A stretch of 64,000 nucleotides of DNA, taken from Pontibacter sp. SGAir0037. GTDB lineage: Bacteria > Bacteroidota > Bacteroidia > Cytophagales > Hymenobacteraceae. Shown piece by piece: positions 26,171-33,375 of the stretch (position 1 is the stretch's first letter; each line of letters begins with the position of its first letter). Below the pieces are notes generated by a model that was given only the letters and a program-made list of their open reading frames with translations, did not search any database and was not told the DNA's origin. The stretch is taken from the NCBI RefSeq assembly GCF_005491705.1, contig NZ_CP028092.1, forward strand, positions 62,001-126,000. Reading direction: 5' to 3'. The translations under genes were made by a program, and so were the position numbers.

Positions 26171-26325
26171 CCCCCAAGGGCAACTCAAGCAAAACTCTTT
26201 TAGAAAGGGCTTATGATGGTTGATCTGTTCCTGAAATCATCCCCCTACCCCCTTCAAAGGGGGGCTTCTGGAACTGACCCCTTCTTTTTCGAGTGCCCCT
26301 ACCCCTAGAGGAGAGACTTCAGAAG
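26158..26325. repeat. Inverted G5 palindromes closing the second DUF559 unit
   Basis: A decayed inverted copy overlaps the end of the DUF559 gene (26158-26182), a full inverted copy lies at 26234-26266 (AAATCATCCCCCTACCCCC, then TTCAAAGGGG), and a further remnant with CCCCTACCCCTAGAGG lies near 26295-26325. Together with the forward block at 25474-25776 they bracket the gene in inverted orientation. Confidence 0.8.
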
Positions 26326-26391
26326 CTACTTTTAAGATAAATCATGTATCTTTCCTCATCTTTTGCACTAATTCCTTAAACCACTTTCCAC

Positions 26392-27702
26392 ATGCTCGAC
26401 GAAAATAATCTGGTAATTGAGAATGCGAAAATTGCTGTAATAGGCCTGGGATATGTTGGGCTGCCGCTTGCCATTGAGTTTGGAAAGAAATATGATGTGC
26501 TGGGCTTTGATATCAACCAGCAACGGGTAGAAGACCTGCGCGAGATCAAAGACAGAACCCTGGAAGCAAACCTGTCGGCGCTGGCAGAGGTGGTGGCACT
26601 AAAGCAAAAAGGCACTATAGGTTTACAGCTATCATACGAAGTAGAGGACCTGCGGCAGTACAATACCTATATCGTAACCGTACCTACTCCCATAGATCAG
26701 TTTAAAGCACCGGACCTCAGGCCTCTCCTGCGGGCTTCCGAAATGTTAGGTGCTGTACTAAAGGCAGGCGATATTGTGGTGTATGAATCGACGGTATACC
26801 CTGGCTGTACGGAGGAAGACTGTGTGCCTGTATTGGAAAAAGTATCCGGCCTGGTGTACAACCGCGACTTCTTTGTAGGCTACTCCCCTGAACGCATCAA
26901 TCCGGGTGATAAAATAAATAAGCTGACCACCATTAAGAAAGTAACCAGCGGTTCTACGCCTGCCATTGCTTCCAGAATCGACGACCTGTACCGCTCTATT
27001 ATTGTGGCCGGTACGCACAAAGCCCCTAGCATAAAAGTAGCCGAAGCGGCCAAAGCCATCGAGAATGCCCAGCGCGACATCAATATTTCTTTCATGAATG
27101 AGTTGTCGCTGATCTTTGATCGGGTAGGCATCGATACCAATGATGTACTGGAGGCAGCCAGCACCAAGTGGAATTTCCTGAAGTATAAGCCAGGCCTGGT
27201 AGGAGGGCATTGCATTGGAGTAGACCCCTACTACCTGGCGCATAAGGCCGAAGCACTGGGCTACCATCCGCAGGTTATTTTATCGGGGCGAAGGGTAAAC
27301 GACTTTATGGCGCAGTTTGTGGCGAATAAGGTGGTGAAACTGATGATTGAAAAAGACCACAAGATAAAAGATTCCCGGGCCTTGATCATGGGTATTACCT
27401 TTAAAGAAAACTGCCCCGATGTACGCAATACCCGCGTGGTAGAGATCTATAAAGAGTTGACACAGTTTGGAATGAGTGCCGATATTTACGACCCCTGGGC
27501 CGATCCGGAAGAAGTGAGGAGCACCTATGGGTTGGAGATTTTAAAAGAAGTAGATGAAACTATTCTCTACGATGCCATTGTAGTAGCTGTGTCGCATAAC
27601 GAATTCCTGCATTTCGACTTTAAGCGCTACAAGAGCAGAAATACTGTTATATATGACACTAAAGCCTTCCTGAACCGGGATCTGGTGGATGGGAGGTTGT
27701 AG
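26392..27702 (+). CDS. Nucleotide-sugar dehydrogenase, TviB/WbpA type
   Basis: This 436-residue enzyme is a UDP-sugar dehydrogenase that oxidises C6 of a UDP-hexose to the uronic acid with two NAD. It has the Rossmann motif GLGYVG at 18-23, the STVYPGCTE loop and the catalytic Cys274 in LVGGHCIGVDPYY, which is the form seen in UDP-N-acetylhexosamine dehydrogenases (Vi-antigen TviB) rather than in UDP-glucose dehydrogenases. A UDP-GlcNAc or UDP-GalNAc substrate is likely. It converges on the ugd gene and shares with it a large bidirectional hairpin that runs from stop codon to stop codon. Confidence 0.88.
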   Translation: MLDENNLVIENAKIAVIGLGYVGLPLAIEFGKKYDVLGFDINQQRVEDLREIKDRTLEANLSALAEVVALKQKGTIGLQLSYEVEDLRQYNTYIVTVPTPIDQFKAPDLRPLLRASEMLGAVLKAGDIVVYESTVYPGCTEEDCVPVLEKVSGLVYNRDFFVGYSPERINPGDKINKLTTIKKVTSGSTPAIASRIDDLYRSIIVAGTHKAPSIKVAEAAKAIENAQRDINISFMNELSLIFDRVGIDTNDVLEAASTKWNFLKYKPGLVGGHCIGVDPYYLAHKAEALGYHPQVILSGRRVNDFMAQFVANKVVKLMIEKDHKIKDSRALIMGITFKENCPDVRNTRVVEIYKELTQFGMSADIYDPWADPEEVRSTYGLEILKEVDETILYDAIVVAVSHNEFLHFDFKRYKSRNTVIYDTKAFLNRDLVDGRL

Positions 27703-27761
27703 GAAAGTAAAAGAAAGCCTGCTGCTCTGAAGATAGCAGCAGACTTTCTTTTACTTTCCTA
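27700..27761. terminator. Bidirectional terminator between the two sugar dehydrogenase genes
   Basis: A 27-bp inverted repeat with a single mismatch (27700-27726 against 27735-27761) begins with the TAG stop of the plus-strand gene and ends with the complement of the TAG stop of ugd. The stem contains A-rich and T-rich outer portions, so it can stop transcription from both sides. Confidence 0.85.
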
Positions 27762-29102
27762 CTTAATTGTTTCTTGTTGTACACCTTGCTTAATGCCTAT
27801 GCCATAGTAGCTAAAGCCCTTCTCGCGTAGCTCTGCTGCGTCGTAGATGTTGCGGCCGTCGAAGATCACCTGGCCCTTCATCAGTTTGCCCACCACGTTG
27901 AAGTTGGGAGACCGGAACTCCGGCCACTCGGTCACCAGCAGCAGGGCGTCGGCGTCTATGAGCGCCTCATACTCGTCCTTGCCGTAGTAGATGCTGTCTT
28001 TCAGGGTGTGCTCTGCCTCCTTCATGGCCACCGGGTCGTAGGCTCGCACCTTGGCTCCCTGCTCCAGCAGCTTCTGAATGATCACCAGCGAAGGAGCCTC
28101 CCGCATGTCGTCCGTCTTGGGTTTGAACGAAAGCCCCCACACGGCGAAGGTTTTGCCGGCCAGTTCGCCGTCGAAGTGCTTGTATATCTTGTTGTAGAGC
28201 ACCGACTTCTGGTTCTCGTTCACGCTCTCCACCGCCTTGAGCACCTGCATCTCGTAGCCGTTCTCGGAGGCCGTCCTGATGAGCGCCTTCACGTCTTTGG
28301 GAAAGCACGAGCCGCCGTAGCCGATGCCCGGGTAGATGAACTTGTTGCCGATGCGGGCGTCGGAGCCGATGCCCTTGCGCACCATGTTCACGTCGGCGCC
28401 CATCACCTCGCAGAGGTTGGCGATGTCGTTCATGAAGCTGATCTTGGTGGCCAGCATGGCGTTGGCCGCGTACTTGGTCATCTCAGCCGAAGGCACGTCC
28501 ATGAAAATGAGCGGGTGGCCGTTCATCAGGAAGGGCTTGTAGAGCTTGGTCATCACCTCTTCGGCCCGCTCGGAGGATACCCCCACCACGATGCGGTCAG
28601 GCTTGAGGAAGTCGTCGATGGCTGCCCCCTCTTTGAGGAACTCCGGGTTGGAGGCCACGTCGAAGGGGATGCTCACCCCGCGCAGCTCCAGCTCCTCTTC
28701 GATCGCCTGCTGCACCTTCCTGGCCGTGCCCACGGGCACGGTGCTCTTGGTCACCACCACCGTGTAGTCGTTGATGTTCTGGCCGATGCTGCGGGCAACG
28801 GCCAGAACGTACTTCAGGTCGGCGCTGCCGTCTTCGCCGGGAGGGGTGCCCACAGCGATAAAGGCCACATCGCAGCCCTGCACGCTCGTGGCTATGTCGG
28901 TGGAGAAAGAGAGGCGCTCTTTCTGCGTGTTGCGCAGTACCATCTCTTCCAGGCCCGGCTCGTAGATCGGAAGGATGCCTTGCTTTAAATTCTCGATCTT
29001 GCGCTTATCAATGTCGATGCAGGTTACATCTATACCCACCTCGGCAAAACAGGTGCCTGTTACCAAGCCTACATATCCGGTGCCTACTACAGCTATTTTC
29101 AT
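27759..29102 (-). CDS. ugd: UDP-glucose 6-dehydrogenase
   Basis: The enzyme makes UDP-glucuronate from UDP-glucose with two NAD. The 447-residue protein starts MKIAVVGTGYVGLV (the frame is open to 29150, but this is the family start), and has the KSTVPVGTA loop and catalytic Cys266 in YGGSCFPKD, the pattern typical of UDP-glucose dehydrogenases. The gene is strikingly GC-rich from about 27870 to 28980 compared with both its ends and its AT-rich neighbours, with third positions mostly G or C; this also creates long spurious frames on the other strand. A horizontal or recombinational origin of the middle part is possible. It is transcribed opposite to the exopolysaccharide genes. Confidence 0.93.
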   Translation of the reverse strand: MKIAVVGTGYVGLVTGTCFAEVGIDVTCIDIDKRKIENLKQGILPIYEPGLEEMVLRNTQKERLSFSTDIATSVQGCDVAFIAVGTPPGEDGSADLKYVLAVARSIGQNINDYTVVVTKSTVPVGTARKVQQAIEEELELRGVSIPFDVASNPEFLKEGAAIDDFLKPDRIVVGVSSERAEEVMTKLYKPFLMNGHPLIFMDVPSAEMTKYAANAMLATKISFMNDIANLCEVMGADVNMVRKGIGSDARIGNKFIYPGIGYGGSCFPKDVKALIRTASENGYEMQVLKAVESVNENQKSVLYNKIYKHFDGELAGKTFAVWGLSFKPKTDDMREAPSLVIIQKLLEQGAKVRAYDPVAMKEAEHTLKDSIYYGKDEYEALIDADALLLVTEWPEFRSPNFNVVGKLMKGQVIFDGRNIYDAAELREKGFSYYGIGIKQGVQQETIK

Positions 29103-29120
29103 AAAATGACTGGTTGTTAT

Positions 29121-29176
29121 TTGAACTATAATAAAAGAATTTATACACAAAGCTAAATTCTTTTATTATAGTTCAA
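29121..29176. repeat. Perfect 23-bp palindrome just upstream of ugd
   Basis: Arms 29121-29143 and 29154-29176 are exact reverse complements around a 10-base loop. The sequence is AT-rich (TTGAACTATAATAAAAG in the left arm). It begins 19 bases ahead of the ugd start codon, so it could be an operator, a leader hairpin or a terminator for transcription arriving from the right. Confidence 0.8.
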
Positions 29177-29241
29177 GGTGTTTTCTACAGAGTTTGATAA
29201 ATTATAAAGCTCCTTTTAGAATGGTCTACTTAGTTAAGCAT

Positions 29242-29403
29242 TTAAATTTGTGAGGTTAAAACGTCGACCAATTTTGTGTTTGAATGTATGCTTTTATTAA
29301 CGTTTGAGATACCAACACACATATTAAAAAGTTCTTCTTTTAATATACCTCTAAAGCTTTCAATGAACTATTCTGTATGATTGTAATGTAGTGGTTGTTG
29401 CTC
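29242..29403 (-). pseudogene. Possible remnant of an IS3-type transposase
   Basis: Translated on the minus strand from 29403, one frame gives HTE, a stop, then FIESFRGILKEELFNM, ending at a stop at 29242. The piece resembles the ...NA-IESF-..-LK-EL... block of IS3-family OrfB integrases, but with a stop codon inside and no remainder of the protein. The resemblance is short and judged by eye only. It is part of the 640-base gene-free gap (29151-29789) between ugd and the first export gene. Confidence 0.3.
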
Positions 29404-29476
29404 TTAATAAATGTTCGAACTTGGATTTAAAAATACAAGGACAAAATGTATATAGTTTAAGAGCTTGTTCAAATGG

Positions 29477-29500
29477 GGATCTGGTGGATAGGAGGTTGTA
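29477..29500 (+). pseudogene. Copy of the last codons of the TviB-like gene
   Basis: The bases GGGATCTGGTGGATAGGAGG and the following TTGTAG repeat, with one change, the last eight codons and the stop of the dehydrogenase gene ending at 27702. Directly after it, as in the original, comes GGAAA and a large hairpin. It is therefore a fragment of a second copy of that gene end, left behind by duplication or rearrangement. Confidence 0.6.
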
Positions 29501-29563
29501 GGAAAACAGAAGAAAATATAACTCAAATAGATATTAATTAAGTTATATTTTCTTCTGTTTTCC
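29501..29563. terminator. Second large hairpin ahead of the exopolysaccharide genes
   Basis: A perfect 23-bp inverted repeat (29501-29523 against 29541-29563) with a 17-base loop follows the gene-end fragment. The outer parts are purine-rich on one side and T-rich on the other, as in the hairpin at 27700-27761. It could shield the export operon from read-through. Confidence 0.75.
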
Positions 29564-29789
29564 TTTAGCTAATTTATACGTCTTAAATGGTAAAATGATT
29601 AAAAGTGTATAACAATTTACATAGTGTATTAAATATAATTAATACTGCCTGATGTAATTTTTAGCTCCGAAAGAAGGAAGTAGAGAAATTATTAATTACA
29701 TTTGAGAAAATTTGCTACGATAAAAAATAGCAACAGGTTATAATTTAATTTTTTTATATACCCCGCAGCTAATACACTACTTACTGAGA

Positions 29790-30575
29790 ATGAAAGTGAA
29801 ACTACTTCAACTGCTAAGTCTACTCTTTTTAGCGGTTTCATGTACTCCCCGAAATCTGGCATACTTCAGCGACTTGCAGGAACAGGCAGAATACAAAGAA
29901 GCCATCAACAATAGATCTGAGTCTAAAATTCAGCCGGATGATCTGCTTAGTATTACGGTTACCAGTTTAAATGCTGAATCAAATGCGCTTTTTAACCGAG
30001 GAGTGTTATTGCCAACAGGTGCAGCAGCTACTAACCTGAACCTGAATCAGAATAATATGCAGAATCAGGAGGGCTATTTAGTAGATAGAGAGGGAAATAT
30101 AAGTTTTCCAGTATTAGGTAGTATAAAACTTGGTGGCTTAACAAAAGAGCAGGCTAGGGCTAAATTAGTTGCAGAGATCAGTAAGCATGTGAAGGACCCT
30201 ATCATAAACATACGCCATATGAACTTTAGAGTAACTGTAGTTGGGGAAGTGTTGCGGCCTTCTACTTTTACAATTCCAACCGAAAAGATAAATATTTTAG
30301 AAGCCCTGGGTATGGCAGGCGATATGACCCCTTTTGGAAAGAGAGAAAATGTGTTGATTATAAGGGAAGAAGAAGGAGCAAGAACGATGGCAAGGTTAAA
30401 TTTGAATAATAAAGAGGTATTAAATTCGCCATACTTTTATCTACAGCAGAACGATGTGATATATGTAGAGCCTGATAAAAAGAAGGAAATACAGGCAAGC
30501 ACGGATACACGCTTTTATGCTATCATAGGATCGTTAGCTTCTGTATTGATAGTAGTTGCAACAAGGTTATTTTAA
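29790..30575 (+). CDS. Polysaccharide export lipoprotein, Wza/BexD family
   Basis: The 261-residue protein is an outer-membrane polysaccharide export (OPX) protein. It has a lipoprotein signal peptide with a FLAVSC lipobox (Cys18), the Poly_export domain (residues about 45-140, IQPDDLLSITVTSL through YLVDREGNISFPVLGSIKLGG) and an SLBB-type domain with VVGEVLRPSTFTIP. A hydrophobic stretch at the C-terminus (FYAIIGSLASVLIVVATRLF) may span the membrane, as in many Bacteroidota OPX proteins. It forms the exit channel together with the Wzc-like protein encoded 12 bases downstream and starts the AT-rich exopolysaccharide operon. Confidence 0.92.
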   Translation: MKVKLLQLLSLLFLAVSCTPRNLAYFSDLQEQAEYKEAINNRSESKIQPDDLLSITVTSLNAESNALFNRGVLLPTGAAATNLNLNQNNMQNQEGYLVDREGNISFPVLGSIKLGGLTKEQARAKLVAEISKHVKDPIINIRHMNFRVTVVGEVLRPSTFTIPTEKINILEALGMAGDMTPFGKRENVLIIREEEGARTMARLNLNNKEVLNSPYFYLQQNDVIYVEPDKKKEIQASTDTRFYAIIGSLASVLIVVATRLF

Positions 30576-30587
30576 TTTAAAGTGGGA

Positions 30588-32933
30588 ATGAACGAAAGAG
30601 ATGTTTTTCAGTTTCAATCTGAAGAGTCAGAGCAAATTGATTTTAAGAAGATCTTGCTAAAGTATTTAAGAGTATGGTACCTATTCGTAATAGGGGTTGT
30701 TGTTTGTATAGCCGGAGCTTTCATTTATTTAAGATATTCAACTCCTAAATATAAAATAACCAGCACTATCTTAATTAAGGATGATAAAAAGGGGGGAGAC
30801 TTGTTAAGTAACCCTTTATTAAGCGATTTGGACCTATTTAATTCAACAAAAAACGTTGATAATGAGGTAGAGGTGCTTAAGTCTAAGGGTTTGATGCAAA
30901 GAGTTTTGTCAGATATTGGGCTTCAGACAACTTACTATAAAGAGGGAAGGATAAGAGATGTAGAATTATATGGTAGTAAACTGCCTATAAAAGTAATAAT
31001 TAATAAACTCGATTCAGTAGCTTATGAAGAGCCAATTTTTATTCATGTAAAAGATAATAACACTTTTGAATTAGAAAGAATAGATCATACTACTACTCAT
31101 AGGTTTGGGCAAGAGATTAGAAAGGACTATGGAATATTTACAGTAATCGCTTTAAAAGAAATACCTGAAGAACATAAAGACATAATTGTTCACTTTAATG
31201 ATATACGTAAGTTAGCTAATGCTTATAATGAAGAATTAGTTGTTGAACCCGTTAGTAAGACTGCCAGTGTAATTACATTAAGCGTAGTTGATCCTGTGCA
31301 AGAGAAGGGAAAAGATATCTTAAACAGGTTAATTGAATTTTATAATAATGAAGCCATTGAAGATAAAAATTTAGTGGCGGATAATACAGTCCAATTTATT
31401 GATGATAGACTAAAGATTTTAACTGCAGAACTATCAGTAGTTGAAAAAGATGTGGAGGACTACAAACGCCAGAATGAAATAACAGATGTTAGCTCCCAAA
31501 CACGTCTTTATTTAGAACAAGCAAGCGAATATAGCCAGAAGCTTTCAGAATGGGCTATACAGATTGATGTATTAGAATCCATAGAAAAATATTTAAATAA
31601 TAACGATAATCGTTATGAATTGGTCCCAAGTACGCTAAGTATTACTGATCCTACCTTATTAGGCCTTATTTCAAATTTCAACCAATTGCAGCTGGAGCGT
31701 AACAGAATGTTGCGTACTACACAACAGGATAATCCTTTGGTTCAGAACATAAATGAACAGTTAGAGAATCTTAGGTTGAATATTCGTGAAAATTTAAAGA
31801 ATATTAAAAATGGCTTGGTTATTACACGCGATAATTTAAGGGCAAGTACTGCTCGCTTCGAAAATCGAGCTAGACAAGTACCTCTGATTGAACGTGAACT
31901 TCTTGAAATAAACAGACAGCAGAGCATTAAGCAAGCTTTGTATTTATACTTGTTGCAGAAGCGAGAAGAATCTGCCTTGTCTCTTGCTGCAACAGTTTCT
32001 AACTCAAGGGTAATAGACCCAGCCATGGTTGGTGATAAACCTGTTAGCCCTAAGAAAATTGTCGTCTATCTAGTTGCTTTTGTTATGGGATTAGGAATTC
32101 CTTTTGCCTTTATCTATATAAAAGAATTACTAAATGATAAAATACAGGAAATTAGTGATATAGAAGGAGTAACATCAATTCCAATATTAGGAGAGCTTTC
32201 ACATAATACCTCTAATGAGACCCTTGTGGTGTTACGTGAGAGCAGAAGCCCTATAGCTGAGATGTTCAGGTTGATAAGGACTAACTTACAATTTTCTACA
32301 GTAGGTAAAGAAAATAAAGTTATTTTAGTTACTTCCAGCATGAGTGGGGAAGGAAAGACCTTTTTTAGTATAAATTTGGCTGCTAGTTTAATTCTTACTG
32401 GAAAAAGGGCTGTTATTTTAGGGTTTGACTTACGTAAACCCAGACTCTTGCAGGACTTAGGTATGCCGGAAGGTTTAGGAATAACAAATTATTTAATCTC
32501 TGATAATGTAACTCTCAATGATGTTGTACAACAATCAGAAACTGTACCTGGCTTATATGTTATTGGTTCTGGTCCTATTCCGCCTAACCCTGCCGAATTG
32601 ATGATGAGTGATAAGGTAAGCCAATTAATTAATAATCTCAGAGCAAGTTTTGATTATATCATAATTGATACTGCCCCAATTGGACAAGTAGCCGATGCCT
32701 TTACACTAGCTCCATTTACAGATTCATCTATTTATGTATTACGGTACGGGTATACCTATAAAGCTCAGCTCGGCATAGTAGAAGATGTTTATAAAAATAA
32801 AAAGTTAAAACATCCTATGGTTGTGCTAAATGATGCTAAAAAGGAAAATAGTTATGGGTATGGTTATGGTTATGGTTATGGTTATGGTTATGGTTATGGT
32901 TCTGATTTAGAAAATAAAATGATTAAAAATTAA
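30588..32933 (+). CDS. Wzc-like polysaccharide co-polymerase with tyrosine autokinase domain
   Basis: The 781-residue inner-membrane protein combines a Wzz-type chain-length domain and a BY-kinase. A first membrane helix lies near residues 24-45 (RVWYLFVIGVVVCIAGAFIY), a coiled-coil periplasmic region reaches to about 480, and a second helix follows (VVYLVAFVMGLGIPFAFIYI). The cytoplasmic kinase has Walker A SGEGKT at about 586-591, Walker A' LGFDLRKP and Walker B IIIDTAP. The C-terminus holds about eight Tyr-Gly dipeptides, a candidate autophosphorylation cluster. An in-frame GTG at 30582 is an alternative start; the ATG at 30588 is preferred. Confidence 0.93.
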   Translation: MNERDVFQFQSEESEQIDFKKILLKYLRVWYLFVIGVVVCIAGAFIYLRYSTPKYKITSTILIKDDKKGGDLLSNPLLSDLDLFNSTKNVDNEVEVLKSKGLMQRVLSDIGLQTTYYKEGRIRDVELYGSKLPIKVIINKLDSVAYEEPIFIHVKDNNTFELERIDHTTTHRFGQEIRKDYGIFTVIALKEIPEEHKDIIVHFNDIRKLANAYNEELVVEPVSKTASVITLSVVDPVQEKGKDILNRLIEFYNNEAIEDKNLVADNTVQFIDDRLKILTAELSVVEKDVEDYKRQNEITDVSSQTRLYLEQASEYSQKLSEWAIQIDVLESIEKYLNNNDNRYELVPSTLSITDPTLLGLISNFNQLQLERNRMLRTTQQDNPLVQNINEQLENLRLNIRENLKNIKNGLVITRDNLRASTARFENRARQVPLIERELLEINRQQSIKQALYLYLLQKREESALSLAATVSNSRVIDPAMVGDKPVSPKKIVVYLVAFVMGLGIPFAFIYIKELLNDKIQEISDIEGVTSIPILGELSHNTSNETLVVLRESRSPIAEMFRLIRTNLQFSTVGKENKVILVTSSMSGEGKTFFSINLAASLILTGKRAVILGFDLRKPRLLQDLGMPEGLGITNYLISDNVTLNDVVQQSETVPGLYVIGSGPIPPNPAELMMSDKVSQLINNLRASFDYIIIDTAPIGQVADAFTLAPFTDSSIYVLRYGYTYKAQLGIVEDVYKNKKLKHPMVVLNDAKKENSYGYGYGYGYGYGYGYGSDLENKMIKN
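32853..32900 (+). repeat. Hexanucleotide tandem repeat GGTTAT coding a Tyr-Gly tail
   Basis: About eight nearly perfect GGTTAT units in a row encode the Tyr-Gly run near the C-terminus of the Wzc-like kinase. Gain or loss of a unit would keep the frame and change the number of tyrosines by one. Confidence 0.85.
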
Positions 32934-32963
32934 ATTTTATTATTTGAAAGTTTAGTAACAGAA

Positions 32964-33038
32964 GCTAAAGGTAATGAAAAGTTAGTTCGATCAGATTAAT
33001 ATTTTAATAATTGAGAATAACTTTTCATCACCTTTAGC
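32964..33038. terminator. Hairpin downstream of the Wzc-like gene
   Basis: A 21-bp inverted repeat with one mismatch (32964-32984 against 33018-33038) starts 30 bases past the kinase gene. It probably ends or weakens transcription before the flippase gene. The rest of the 440-base gap to 33375 is very AT-rich and shows no gene. Confidence 0.65.
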
Positions 33039-33375
33039 ATTATTATTATATGTTGAATTAAATAGTATTTATATGAATACAGGAATATAGTGTGATTAAA
33101 TTATATATAATTTAATTTATAAATGTTTAAAGAATAGTTTATTAATATGACCCGAGTGTAAGATTTTTATTTGAATAATTCAAAAATAGAATTAATATAA
33201 TCTACTAGAGCTATGTGATAAATGCTTTTGTTCTGAAAATTATAGAAATTCTCTTCTTAGATGAAGTTGAACTTAGTTTAAGAAGATACCATTTGAAACT
33301 TCAGCTACCAATGTTTTGTAGTTGCTTAACTTAATATTTTTCAAATTTATTTAATACTATTTATAAAAAAAGACT

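Noticed and set aside
28008-28988. A 326-codon open frame on the plus strand opposite ugd
   Set aside because: It is His/Leu/Val-rich with no domain resemblance and results from the high third-position GC of ugd on the other strand, which has a complete, catalytic-motif-bearing product.
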